From the NCBI GenBank assembly GCA_951812305.1, contig CATOSB010000008.1, positions 496,001 to 560,000 on the forward strand: a DNA stretch of 64,000 nt, read 5' to 3'. The stretch is from an uncultured Paracoccaceae bacterium. Lineage in GTDB: Bacteria; Pseudomonadota; Alphaproteobacteria; Rhodobacterales; Rhodobacteraceae. The position numbers and the translations under genes are program-made. Under the pieces are notes generated by a model. That model saw only the letters and a program-made list of their open reading frames with translations. It was not told the origin of the DNA and made no database searches. Below are positions 8,223-16,814 of this stretch, one piece after another; position 1 is the first letter of the stretch; each line of letters opens with the position of its first letter.

Positions 8223-9743
8223 ATGCCGGGCCGCCATGTCACCGACCAACAGATGAGGCTCTTCATGACGCTCAGACAGACCCACACCGTCCCCGTGGCC
8301 GCCGCCAGGGCGGGCATCAGCCAATCCACGGGCTATCGGCTGCAAGCCGACCCAACTTTACCATCACAGAAGAAGAAGTCGCGCGGCCGGCGTCGCCCTG
8401 ATCCGCTGGCCGATATTTTCGACACTGTGGTTGTGCCGATGTTGCAGACGTCGCCGGGCATCCGGCCTGTGGCGGTTTACGAAGAGGTTATGCGCCGACA
8501 TCCGGAGCCTGGCACCGGCATTCGCCGCACTCTGGAGCGGCGGATACGGGCCTGGAACGCTGAGCATGGTCCCGAACAGGAGGTGATGTTTCGGCAGGTC
8601 CATGAGCCGGGCAAGATGGGCCTGTCGGATTTTACCGCCATGGGCAAATTGGGGGTGACCATCACTGGTGAGCCGCTGGATCATCGCCTGTATCACTTCC
8701 GGCTTGCCTATAGCGGGTTCCAGCACGCCCATGTGGTTCTGGGTGGCGAGAGCTATGTTGCACTGGCCGAGGGATTGCAGAATGCCCTCTGGACGCTCGG
8801 AGGCGCTCCTCACGACCATCGCACCGACAGCCTGTCGGCGGCCTTCAAAAACCTGGACCAGGCCGCCAAAGACGACCTTACCGACCGTTTTGATGCCCTG
8901 TGTCAGCACTACGGCATGACGCCGACACGCAATAACAAGGGCGTCGCGCATGAGAACGGTTCCATCGAGAGCCCCAATGGGCATCTGAAGCGCGCCATCG
9001 AGGACGCGCTGATCATGCGAGGCTCGCGCGACTTTGAGGATCTCGTCACCTACCGTCGCTTCATCGATGAGATCGCAGGCCGGATCAATGCGCGCAATGC
9101 CAGGCGCATCGACGCCGAACGCATGAGCCTCAAGCCGCTGCCGGCGCGGCGGACCACAGATTATGAGGAGGTTACGCTGCGCGTCACGTCCTCCGGGGGC
9201 TTCACCTTGCGCAAGGTGTTCTACACTGTGCCGTCGCGGTTGATCGGACATCGTCTGCGGATCCGGCTCTACGACGATCGCCTCGAGTTGTTTCTGGGGG
9301 GCACGCCTCTGATGACACTGCAGCGGGGGCGTGCATTCCGTGACGGCAGTCATGGTCACGTGGTCAACTACCACCATGTGATCCATTCGTTGCGTAAAAA
9401 GCCCATGGCACTGATGGGGCTGGTCTACCGGGATCGGCTCTTTCCGCACCGGGCGTTCCGCGACATGTTCACATTCCTGCTGGAGCAGACCAGTGAGAAG
9501 GCGGCGTGCCGCATGGCTGTCGATCTTCTGGCACTTGCCCATGATCGGGGCTGCGAGGCTGAATTGGCAGCGCAGCTTGAGGAGGACCTTCGCCAGAAGC
9601 GCCCGCCTGACATGGCGGCTCTACACGCGCTGTTCAGCCCGTCAGAAGACGCGCTCCCGGACGTCGAGGTACAACTCGCCGATCTCTCATCCTACAACCG
9701 GTTGCTCTGCAATGCGGTATCCGCTCAGGAGGTGACAGCATGA
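8223..9743 (+). CDS. istA: IS21 transposase IstA
   Basis: A 506-residue IS21 transposase. An N-terminal HTH (AAARAGISQSTGYRLQ) is followed by an rve-type DDE core with the first Asp in GLSDFTAMG, the second in HDHRTDSLSAAF and Glu in HENGSIESPNGHLKRAI. A C-terminal beta-rich region follows (SRLIGHRLRIRLYDDRLELF). The ribosome site is AGGAGG at 8211-8216. The stop overlaps the istB start by 4 bp (ATGA), the usual IS21 arrangement. It is intact. Confidence 0.93.
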   Translation: MPGRHVTDQQMRLFMTLRQTHTVPVAAARAGISQSTGYRLQADPTLPSQKKKSRGRRRPDPLADIFDTVVVPMLQTSPGIRPVAVYEEVMRRHPEPGTGIRRTLERRIRAWNAEHGPEQEVMFRQVHEPGKMGLSDFTAMGKLGVTITGEPLDHRLYHFRLAYSGFQHAHVVLGGESYVALAEGLQNALWTLGGAPHDHRTDSLSAAFKNLDQAAKDDLTDRFDALCQHYGMTPTRNNKGVAHENGSIESPNGHLKRAIEDALIMRGSRDFEDLVTYRRFIDEIAGRINARNARRIDAERMSLKPLPARRTTDYEEVTLRVTSSGGFTLRKVFYTVPSRLIGHRLRIRLYDDRLELFLGGTPLMTLQRGRAFRDGSHGHVVNYHHVIHSLRKKPMALMGLVYRDRLFPHRAFRDMFTFLLEQTSEKAACRMAVDLLALAHDRGCEAELAAQLEEDLRQKRPPDMAALHALFSPSEDALPDVEVQLADLSSYNRLLCNAVSAQEVTA

Positions 9744-10549
9744 CATCACCCCAGACAGATACCGCGCGTCTGACACTGGCTCTGACCGAGTTGCGCTTGC
9801 CTGCCATCAAAGCCCTCTGGCCCCGCTTCGCAGAACAGGCCGACAAGGAAGGCTGGCCTGCCGCCCGACTGCTCAGCACACTGGTCGAACATGAGTTGGC
9901 CGAGCGCCACCGTCGCCGCATCGAGCGACATCTGGCGCAGGCAAGGCTGTTGCCGGGAAAGACGCTTGAGGCCTTCGACTTCACAGCCGTCCCCATGTTG
10001 TCCAAAGCCCATGTCAGCGCCATCACCGCGGGCGACAGCTGGATCACAAAAGGCAGCAACATTCTATTGTTCGGGCCACCAGGTGTGGGCAAGTCGCATC
10101 TCGGCTCGGCCATCGGTCTTTCCCTTGTCGAGCAAGGCTACCGCGTCCTCTTCAGCCGCACCACGGACCTGGTGCAGAAGTTGCAGCAGGCGCGGCGCGA
10201 CCTCGTCCTCGAAAGCGCCATCGCAAAGCTCGAAAAATTCCACCTTCTGATCCTCGACGACATCACCTACGTCACCAAGGATCAGGCTGAGACCAGTGTG
10301 CTGTTCGAACTGATCAGCGCGAGATACGAACGCCGCTCCATGCTGATCACGGCCAACCAGCCCTTCGGAGAATGGAATACAATCTTCCCGGATCCAGCCA
10401 TGACACTGGCCGCCGTCGACAGGCTCGTGCACCACGCCACCATCTTCGAGATGAACGTGGAAAGCTACCGGCGCAAAGCGGCCGAACAAGCAAAGGGTCC
10501 TGGACGCCCGGCTCAAAAAGCAACATGCGCAAACATCAAACCTGATTGA
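9740..10549 (+). CDS. istB: IS21 helper ATPase IstB
   Basis: A 269-residue AAA+ helper of IS21, related to DnaC. It has Walker A LFGPPGVGKSHLGSAIG around residue 113, Walker B LLILDDITYV around residue 170, and sensor-1 SMLITANQPFGEW. It is translationally coupled to istA by a 4-bp overlap. In IS21 it selects the target and regulates IstA. It is full length and ends about 130 bp before the IS right end. Confidence 0.93.
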   Translation: MTSPQTDTARLTLALTELRLPAIKALWPRFAEQADKEGWPAARLLSTLVEHELAERHRRRIERHLAQARLLPGKTLEAFDFTAVPMLSKAHVSAITAGDSWITKGSNILLFGPPGVGKSHLGSAIGLSLVEQGYRVLFSRTTDLVQKLQQARRDLVLESAIAKLEKFHLLILDDITYVTKDQAETSVLFELISARYERRSMLITANQPFGEWNTIFPDPAMTLAAVDRLVHHATIFEMNVESYRRKAAEQAKGPGRPAQKATCANIKPD

Positions 10550-10678
10550 CGCGCCGCGACAATCAAAAACAACAAAACCCTTGATCGCGGACAAAAAGCC
10601 CGCCACCATCACAAACGTCGCGACCAAGGATTCTCATCCTGATTGACGCGCACTTCTCATCTAGATTGTCGCGCTACA

Positions 10679-10999
10679 GGCGAATCCGCTCCGGCGGCTC
10701 GCGAGCGGGCCATTCGGCGCTTTAAGAGTCAAGCGCCAGAACCTATCGTGATGTTCAACTATGGCGTTCTCACAACTGGCTTTGATGCACCGCAAACGAG
10801 CGCGGCCATCATCGCCCGTCCAACCAAGTCCTTGGTTCTTTACAGCCAAATGGTGGGTCGGGCTACGCGTGGCGTAAAAGCTGGTGGAAATGAGACCTCA
10901 GAGATCGTCACGGTGACGGATACTGAAATGCATGGGTTCGGAGATGTCGCCGATGCCTTCTGCAATTGGGAAGATGTTTGGAATGAACGAAATAGTTGA
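10679..10999 (+). pseudogene. SF2 DEAD/DEAH helicase, C-terminal fragment (SspF-like candidate)
   Basis: The fragment has IVMFNYGVLTTGFDAPQT (motif V) and LYSQMVGRATRG (motif VI, QxxGRxxR) from the second RecA domain of an SF2 helicase. The whole first RecA domain and P-loop are missing, because the IS21 right end lies immediately upstream. The remnant overlaps the start of the GHKL ATPase gene by 17 bp, so they were one operon. Helicase, GHKL ATPase and PLD nuclease next to SspABCD-like genes fit the published SspFGH module. That assignment is inferred from context and memory of the system. Confidence 0.75.
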
Positions 11000-11439
11000 A
11001 AGTCGAGATGCCGTGTCCGGGTTCATTATTCCACCGGAACTTGCCGTCAAAGCGATGCGCGATAGCGGATATCGAAACACCGCCTTTGCTCTGGCTGAAC
11101 TTATCGACAATTCAGTTCAGGCGGATGCTAGTGAAGTCGAGCTCATCTGTGTCGAAAAATACGAGCAGGTAAATTCCCAGCAGCGGCTTCGCTTGCAGGA
11201 GATCGGTTCGATCGACAATGGCAATGGCATGTCCGCGCAAACATTGGCTATCGCCCTGCAGTTTGGAAATGGCACTCATTTAGAGGATCGAGCCGGGATT
11301 GGGCGGTTCGGCATGGGACTTCCCAACTCGTCGATCTCCCAATGCCGTCGCCTGGATGTCTGGACATGGACGAACGGACCGGACAACGCCAATCACTCCT
11401 ATCTGGATGTCGGGGACATACAGAGCGGAGTGAAAGATA
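10983..11439 (+). pseudogene. GHKL ATPase, N-terminal part (split by IS982)
   Basis: The N-terminal ATPase domain of a GHKL (Hsp90/MutL/MORC-type) protein. It has an N-box helix FALAELIDNSVQAD with catalytic Glu and Asn, the G1 box IDNGNGM and the G2 box GIGRFGMGLPNSS. The ATG at 10983 was chosen because homologous-looking sequence starts there. The gene is interrupted at AAAGATA (11433-11439) by an IS982 element. Joining to 12968 after one AAAGATA restores SGVKDRVPPPSPSP in frame and gives a 610-residue protein (1,833 nt). As it stands the product would run on into IS sequence and end at 11456. Confidence 0.85.
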
Positions 11440-11459
11440 ACCTGAGTTCTGGATAAGCG

Positions 11460-12395
11460 CTATATCTGGTATTCGACCTGCCTGATTGTTTCCGGCACGG
11501 TTATGGGTCCCATTTTAACTTTGGTTTTCCCGAGCATATAGGCTGCGACACACGAGATGAGGTGTACGAATGCGTTGGCAGGCGATCTGTGTCGAGTGTG
11601 TTCCAGTCCCATGCTGGTTTTCAACTTATCGAACAGAGTTTCGATGATGAACCGCCTTCGCAACAGGATTTTGTTCAGGATTGGCAGGAGATAGTTTTTC
11701 ATGTTGCGGCGAATGCCGGTGACGAGGTGGAGCCCACGCTGCCAGAGCCGTTGGAAGAGGGATTTGGAGATATAGCCCTTATCAGCAAATATTTTGCCTT
11801 CGAGGCCCGCGATCATGGCTTCAAACGGCTTTCGATCATCGACATTACCTGCCGTGATTTTGACGGCCATGATCTCCCCCTTGTTGTTGATGATTAGATG
11901 CAGTTTGAAGCCAAAGAACCAGCCCATTGTGCTGCGACCGCGCTTTGCCAGCCCCTTGAAGACCTTGTTTCGATTAATGCGGGCATTGTGGCAGACCGCG
12001 AGCTTAGTGCTGTCGGCAAAATAGACGCCGGTTTTTTCACCGCTGAAGCAGTGCAGCAGTATGCAAAACGGCACCATTAATCTTGGCATGAGGCTGACAA
12101 ACCGACCATAGCTCGGGAGGTTGCCAAAGCAGTCACGGTATTTCTGCTCAACGCCATAAATCCAATAATGTTTGAAGTCCTTGAACGGCGACAAGTGAAA
12201 CAAGACCATGATGAACAGGCTCTCCCCCAGGGTCAGCTTGCCGGAGCGAAGCCTCTGACGACCCGAGGGGATCAACCGGTGGCGCTCCCAGTCCTCGTAG
12301 GTTTTTGCAAAATCATCGAGACAGACAAAAAGTGCGGTGTTAGTGATCGACATGAGTGGCGGTCCATATTGTGTCGCTTTTGAACCTTGAATCAT
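11460..12395 (-). CDS. IS982-family transposase, copy 1
   Basis: A 311-residue transposase (about 297 if started at the internal Met at 12353, which opens MSITNTALFVCLDDF). DDE-domain landmarks are YFADSTKLAVCHN, KGLAKRGRSTMGWFFGFKLH, ITAGNVDDRK, IFADKGYISKSL and RRRFIIETLFDKLKTSMGLE. It is intact and divergently transcribed from the passenger gene, sharing an 86-bp gap. It differs from copy 2 by a few residues, for example AAYMLGK here against AAYRLGK. Confidence 0.92.
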   Translation of the reverse strand: MIQGSKATQYGPPLMSITNTALFVCLDDFAKTYEDWERHRLIPSGRQRLRSGKLTLGESLFIMVLFHLSPFKDFKHYWIYGVEQKYRDCFGNLPSYGRFVSLMPRLMVPFCILLHCFSGEKTGVYFADSTKLAVCHNARINRNKVFKGLAKRGRSTMGWFFGFKLHLIINNKGEIMAVKITAGNVDDRKPFEAMIAGLEGKIFADKGYISKSLFQRLWQRGLHLVTGIRRNMKNYLLPILNKILLRRRFIIETLFDKLKTSMGLEHTRHRSPANAFVHLISCVAAYMLGKTKVKMGPITVPETIRQVEYQI

Positions 12396-12481
12396 GGGGC
12401 AACGTACCTGGAAACCCCTCTCACCCCATACTAATCACGGGGGCATTCAGGCTGGTCAACACGGGGCAAAAGGTGCGCGCC

Positions 12482-12922
12482 ATGGAGAACAACTTCCCAA
12501 TCAACGAAGATCTCGCTTATGAGAAGATCCGGGACCTCATGTTCGACATGATGGAAGAGGACCCCAACCGTTTCTACGCCCTCACGGATAAGCTCAATGA
12601 ACTGGCTGCGCTCCCTAAAAGAACCATGACACTTGTGCTCGATCTGATGGCTGCCACTCCCTTTCAGGTGATCATCCCGAAACACGTACGGAAAAATGAC
12701 CCTGATACATTCAAAGCGGATCACGAAACCGTTTCAAATGTTCTATTTCTTGGAGAGTTTGGCGGAATTGCCGTTGAACTGGAGCCAAATGAGGCTTTGA
12801 GAGAACCGAGGATCATTTCCATAACAATGGTGGAAATCCCTCATCGCAACCCTCTGCGAAAAAGGGTCAACGAGTATCGTAAAAAACGAATCAAAAAACT
12901 ACGAAAAAATTCTGTCGAGTAG
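12482..12922 (+). CDS. Passenger protein of IS982, copy 1, unknown function
   Basis: A 146-residue protein starting MENNFPINEDLAYEKIRDLM, with an AAAGG ribosome site 8 bp upstream. I do not recognise the family. It has an acidic helical N-terminal half (MFDMMEEDPNRFYALTDKLN), a central beta-rich part with VLFLGEFGGIAVELEPN, and a lysine/arginine-rich tail (RKKRIKKLRKN). It lies inside the inverted repeats and is kept open in both IS copies, with only F/L-type differences, so it moves with the IS. A regulatory or host-targeting role is possible but not shown. Confidence 0.75.
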   Translation: MENNFPINEDLAYEKIRDLMFDMMEEDPNRFYALTDKLNELAALPKRTMTLVLDLMAATPFQVIIPKHVRKNDPDTFKADHETVSNVLFLGEFGGIAVELEPNEALREPRIISITMVEIPHRNPLRKRVNEYRKKRIKKLRKNSVE

Positions 12923-12960
12923 TGCACTGGTGACGCCAACGTCTTATCCAGAATTGGGGT

Positions 12961-14343
12961 AAAGATAGGGTGCCCCCTCCTTCCCCTTCCCCGGTTCCCG
13001 CTAAATGGCGCGAGCGTTCCGAGATCTTGGGGACGTCAGGGACTCTCGTTGTCTGGTCACATTTTGAAGAATATCGCCTTACATGGCGGGGTGCAGAGGC
13101 GACACTGCGAAACACTGAGGCCATCATCGGCCGGATGTATCGCAAGTTCATCAACGACGATCATGTGGCCATTCACCTCGTGCGGGTCGAGGATGGCGGA
13201 GAAAGCAGCCGGAGGCTGGCGGTCGTCAACGATCCTCTATACCTCATGCCGAACTCCTCGACCCCAGAGCCATTCAGCAAAGAGCCGATGTTTCAGCCTT
13301 GGGGCGAGAACGACGAAGAGTTCACGATCGAGTTCGCTGGGAAACCGCACAAGGTCTTCGTAAGGTTCAGTTGGGCCAAGCCGGAAACCGTCCCCGATGA
13401 CGGATTGAACCGCGGTTCAAAGCCCTACGGCAAACATGCCATGAAGAATCTCGGCCTCTCGATCGTTCGAGAGGGCCGCGAGCTCGACTTGGATACGTCT
13501 TGGACCAACAGCTATGACCCAACAGAGCGATGGTGGGGAGCCGAGGTCGAATTCCCCGCGACATTGGACGAGATTTTCGGTGTGACGAACAACAAACAGA
13601 GCGCGACGATATTCTCTCAATTGGCCCAATACGACTGGAAGGCCGACGCAGAAGACAACGAAAGCCGCTCCTCTTTCATCGAGAGGGCGAGTGGTGAAGG
13701 TGATCCGCGGGCGCTCTTAATCCCCATCGTCGAGCACATTCGGGAACAGATCACCCAGTTGAGAAAAAGAACTGAGCAACAAACGAAAGGCACGCGAGGT
13801 ACTGGTGGTCGCAAACGTCACGAAAAGCCAGGTGTTGAGGACACGGTTACTTCGAAGTTTCGCCAGCGCGCTGATGAAGGACACGAGACACCCCAAGATA
13901 CGGAAAATTTCGGTACCGAGGACCGGGATGCCTATGAAGACGACCTGAAGGATGACAAGCACTATCCCGACGATGTCGCCAAAGCCATTGCTGACGCTAT
14001 CCTAACAAGAAAACGGAAAGTCGCTTTCCTTGAAAAAGCCATGGAAGGTTACGCTTTTTTCAACGTGGAGAGCGTTCAAGGCGGTGTGACAAACGTTGTC
14101 TTTAACTCAACCCATCCATTTTACGACACTCTGGTCAAGGCGCTGAACCCGGATACCGAAGAGGACACAGAGAAGGAACTGCTCGATCGAGTACATATGG
14201 CATCGGACACGCTCCGCATCGTGTTTTCAGCCTGGGCCCGCTACGAAATGGAAGAAGTCAGGCACAAACAGCGCCTATCAGACATGCGCCAGGAGTGGGG
14301 CAAGATGGCACGATTTTTCCTCGAAGATGGCGAGGACGATTGA
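12961..14343 (+). pseudogene. GHKL ATPase, C-terminal part (SspG-like candidate)
   Basis: Continuation of the GHKL ATPase after the IS982 insertion. It covers the transducer-like beta domain (GTLVVWSHFEEYRLTW, VVNDPLYLMPNSS), a charged low-complexity linker (EQQTKGTRGTGGRKRHEKPG) and a helical C-terminus (AWARYEMEEVRHKQRLSDM). A GTG at 12970 could give a separate polypeptide without the ATPase domain, but it has no clear ribosome site. The stop overlaps the PLD gene start (TGATG), so the two were translationally coupled. Confidence 0.8.
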
Positions 14344-15281
14344 TGGCGAATGAGATGTTGGGCAACCAGCTACTGAAACTTGTGTCGTCGGCGGAGGAAA
14401 ATGTCGTGTTGGTTGCGCCCTTTATCAAGGCGGAAACACTCAGCCGCGTGTTGGACGCCATCCCAAACCCAGGACCGCAAATCGACTGCGTGACGCGATG
14501 GCAGCCTGAAGACATTGTGGACGGCGTCTGTGACTTGGAGATATTCGAACTCATTGCCGATCGCACCAACGCCCATCTCTGGAAGCATCCAAACCTGCAT
14601 GCTAAATTTTTCAGGGGCGATCAATCCTGTCTCGTCGGGTCGGCAAACTTGACCGGGCGCGCTCTGGGTTGGCGTCTCCCGACCAACCTCGAGCTTCTCG
14701 TCGATTTGGATGTAAGCTCGCTCGGGTTACAAGCGTGGGAAGCTTCAGTGATGAGCAATTGCATTCTGGTGACGGCCGAACTGCGAGACCAAGTTGCGAA
14801 GGAGGCCGAAAAATTGGCGGCACAGCGTCCAAAATTGCCGTCGATGGATGTCGAACACGATGATGATCCGAGTTTCCGGTGGATACCCCTCTGCCCCTCG
14901 CCGGAGAGACTCTTTAAGGTGTACACCGGCGAGCTCGACGAAGCTAAAATGGTCCGGTCGGCATTTGAGTTCGCTCAGCATGATCTAAGAACACTCGGCC
15001 CCCCCAAAGGTTACTCTGACGAAGACTTCCTGAGTTATATTGCCGATCGCCTCCAAAAACTTGAGGTCATCCAGGAAGTAGTGGGCGCGAGCACCGCTGG
15101 TCTGTCGGATGTTCAGGCGGCCGACCTGATTGCAGACTACATTGACCCCTTGTCAATGATTGATGCCGGTGACGCCTGGAAGATCCTCAAGCGATGGATG
15201 ATGCATTTCTTTCCAGAGGACTATCGCATTGAGGTACAGCAAGAAGTTTTTGTTAAAGGCCGACGGATAGACATCAAATAA
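14343..15281 (+). CDS. PLD-family nuclease (SspH-like candidate)
   Basis: A 312-residue protein with a single HKD motif: HAKFFRGDQSCLVGSANLTG (H, K, D, then GSxN), around residues 88-107. This matches PLD-type nucleases that work as dimers. The start is fixed by a TGATG overlap with the GHKL ATPase gene. A helical C-terminal domain follows (KGYSDEDFLSYIADRLQKLE). The gene looks intact, but its two upstream partners are broken. It ends convergently with the PP-loop gene, 83 bp away. Role as the nuclease of a phosphorothioate-linked restriction module is inferred from neighbours. Confidence 0.8.
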   Translation: MANEMLGNQLLKLVSSAEENVVLVAPFIKAETLSRVLDAIPNPGPQIDCVTRWQPEDIVDGVCDLEIFELIADRTNAHLWKHPNLHAKFFRGDQSCLVGSANLTGRALGWRLPTNLELLVDLDVSSLGLQAWEASVMSNCILVTAELRDQVAKEAEKLAAQRPKLPSMDVEHDDDPSFRWIPLCPSPERLFKVYTGELDEAKMVRSAFEFAQHDLRTLGPPKGYSDEDFLSYIADRLQKLEVIQEVVGASTAGLSDVQAADLIADYIDPLSMIDAGDAWKILKRWMMHFFPEDYRIEVQQEVFVKGRRIDIK

Positions 15282-15364
15282 CGCAGTCGGGGAGCTTCAA
15301 ATCAACTACCATAATCAGAATGGGCTCAATAGAAAGTCAGTTTCGAGGCTAGTGTCATGTTCAA

Positions 15365-16201
15365 TCATTTGTGGCAAACAACACAAGAGTTTCCCTCAAA
15401 TACCCCAAATATCTCGTCGATCGACGGTTCTGCACGCGCAGCCAGAGGGTTTGGCCGCACGGCGCGCATGGCGCGGACTCGGCGCATCTCATAGTCCGCT
15501 TTGATCGCTGCGATACGTTCGGGCTTAGCCAGGTCGTCAAGGCTTTCCCCGTCGCTCCAGGTAAATGGCGAACCGTATATTTCGGCTGTCTTCTCATATG
15601 CCCGCGCTTCTTCGAACGCCTCGGGGTGCTCCTCCATCAACCGCACCCACTCGATCTTCTGCTGGAAAAAACAGAAGGTGCACCCGGACCTGGAGCGCCA
15701 GCGATAGTATTCGGGCTCACCGATGTCAGTGTCTTTCAAGAGGTCGATGACCCCAGCCTTATCGATGCCGGCTTCCCGAAGCGGGAAATGCACCATCATG
15801 TTCGGGTGCTGTGACTTGTAGCCGGCTCGGTTTGGTTCATCCGCGCGGATCGCGACGTAGGAGTGGACCGTGACACCCTTCTCTAGGTCGTCGCGCAGCC
15901 ACAGATTGAGCGGTCTCAGTTTGAGCTGCCGCGTGCACCAACGCGTCTTGGCCGATGGCAGAAAGTGTCCGTACTCGGCTAGCCAGAAATCGAAATCCCG
16001 GTCCGGGTTCAGTCGGTTAATACGCTTGCCAAGGAAGCCTTCGAGCCTGTTGAGGAAATCGTAGACCTCTGGCAGTTCTTTTCCTGTATCGGTGAAGAAA
16101 TATTCCATGTCGATGTCAGGATGGTTCTGGCGCATGTAGACGGCCAAGGCCGCGCTATCGCGGCCGCCCGAGATCCCGAGAATGTGCCGTTCTTCTCTCA
16201 T
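15365..16201 (-). CDS. sspD: PP-loop/PAPS-reductase-like sulfur transferase (SspD/DndC-like)
   Basis: A 278-residue ATP-pyrophosphatase. The PP-loop SGGRDSAALAVYMRQ is near residue 10. Cysteines suited to an Fe-S cluster occur at RWCTRQLK, SGCTFCFFQQ and near the C-terminus (CVVCHK). In DNA phosphorothioation this family activates the backbone and transfers sulfur delivered by the cysteine desulfurase. The start overlaps the end of the upstream ATPase gene by 4 bp (ATGA), and it is the last gene of the operon. The gene is intact, but expression may suffer from the IS4 insertion upstream. Confidence 0.85.
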   Translation of the reverse strand: MREERHILGISGGRDSAALAVYMRQNHPDIDMEYFFTDTGKELPEVYDFLNRLEGFLGKRINRLNPDRDFDFWLAEYGHFLPSAKTRWCTRQLKLRPLNLWLRDDLEKGVTVHSYVAIRADEPNRAGYKSQHPNMMVHFPLREAGIDKAGVIDLLKDTDIGEPEYYRWRSRSGCTFCFFQQKIEWVRLMEEHPEAFEEARAYEKTAEIYGSPFTWSDGESLDDLAKPERIAAIKADYEMRRVRAMRAVRPNPLAARAEPSIDEIFGVFEGNSCVVCHK

Positions 16202-16814
16202 GCTTCGATCTTGTCTACATTGTAGGTGAGCGCCGCTACGGCACGAGCCAAGGCCGCCAAAGCCAGCTCATGACTATGCTCGCGTTTCCCGAGGTCCTTG
16301 ATGATCAAGTCCGCCAACTTGCTCGCGGTTTCTTTTTCGTTTTCGCTGAGTTCGAAACTCTGAAGGATTGGCGGTTGTTTTGGGTCGACGCCCACTATCA
16401 GTGCGATGGCTTCGGTGTTCGACTTTCGGTCGCGCATCAGCGCCACGGCTTCGGCTTGCCTGAAACGGCGGCCAAACTTAGCGACCTCAGACAGCGCGCC
16501 TTCCCGGTTGCGGTCGGACCAATCGCGCATGGGTTTTGGCTGCAGGGTACCGGCCACCGCTTCCAGGCTGCCTGCCCCGAGTTCAAGTTCCCCTACCCTC
16601 GCCGCGAAAGCCTCAAATTTCAGATCCGAGCTGAGACCCTTGATGGATTCTGCGCGCTCCAGGCTTCCGGCGAAGGTGTCGTTAGGAACGCCGATTGCTT
16701 GCGCCAAGGCGCGTCGTAAGTCTTCAGCTAGGACGCTATAGGCAGCTTCACACTCTTCAATTGCCGAAACCGTTTTTTCGACGAGGTCGCCGTCAATACT
16801 CAAACCAGGAAGAG
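16198..16814 (-). pseudogene. SspC-like ATPase, C-terminal part (cut off by IS4)
   Basis: About 200 codons of helical sequence (LSIDGDLVEKTVSAIEECEA ... ALAALARAVAALTYNVDKIE). Joined to the fragment ending at 18005 after removal of 16815-18004 and one CCAGGAAGAG repeat, the frame reads FETLPGLSIDGDLVEK. The rebuilt gene is 3,306 nt (1,101 residues). This stretch could be translated on its own from an ATG at 16803 but would lack the P-loop. Its stop overlaps the sspD-like start. Confidence 0.85.

Larger units (their letters stand above)
6264..10678 (+). mobile_element. IS21-family element, interrupted in its left end by an IS110-type element
   Basis: The left end starts TGCAGCGCGACAATC and carries the tandem motif GTCAATCAGGATGAGAA. 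The right end carries the inverse of that motif and finishes TTGTCGCGCTACA at 10678. Repeated terminal motifs like these are characteristic of IS21. istA and istB are both intact. The flanks differ (GGAA before, GGCG after) and belong to unrelated truncated genes, an ABC ATPase and a helicase. This element or a recombination through it has therefore joined two distant regions. Confidence 0.8.
11440..12960 (-). mobile_element. IS982-family element with passenger gene, copy 1
   Basis: The element is 1,521 bp with imperfect inverted repeats: ACCTGAGTTCTGGATAAG at 11440 and the complement of ACCCCAATTCTGGATAAG ending at 12960. It is flanked by the 7-bp duplication AAAGATA (11433-11439 and 12961-12967). 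IS982 elements are usually near 1 kb with one gene. This one carries a second, divergent gene of 146 codons. A near-identical copy lies at 56997-58517. Confidence 0.9.
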
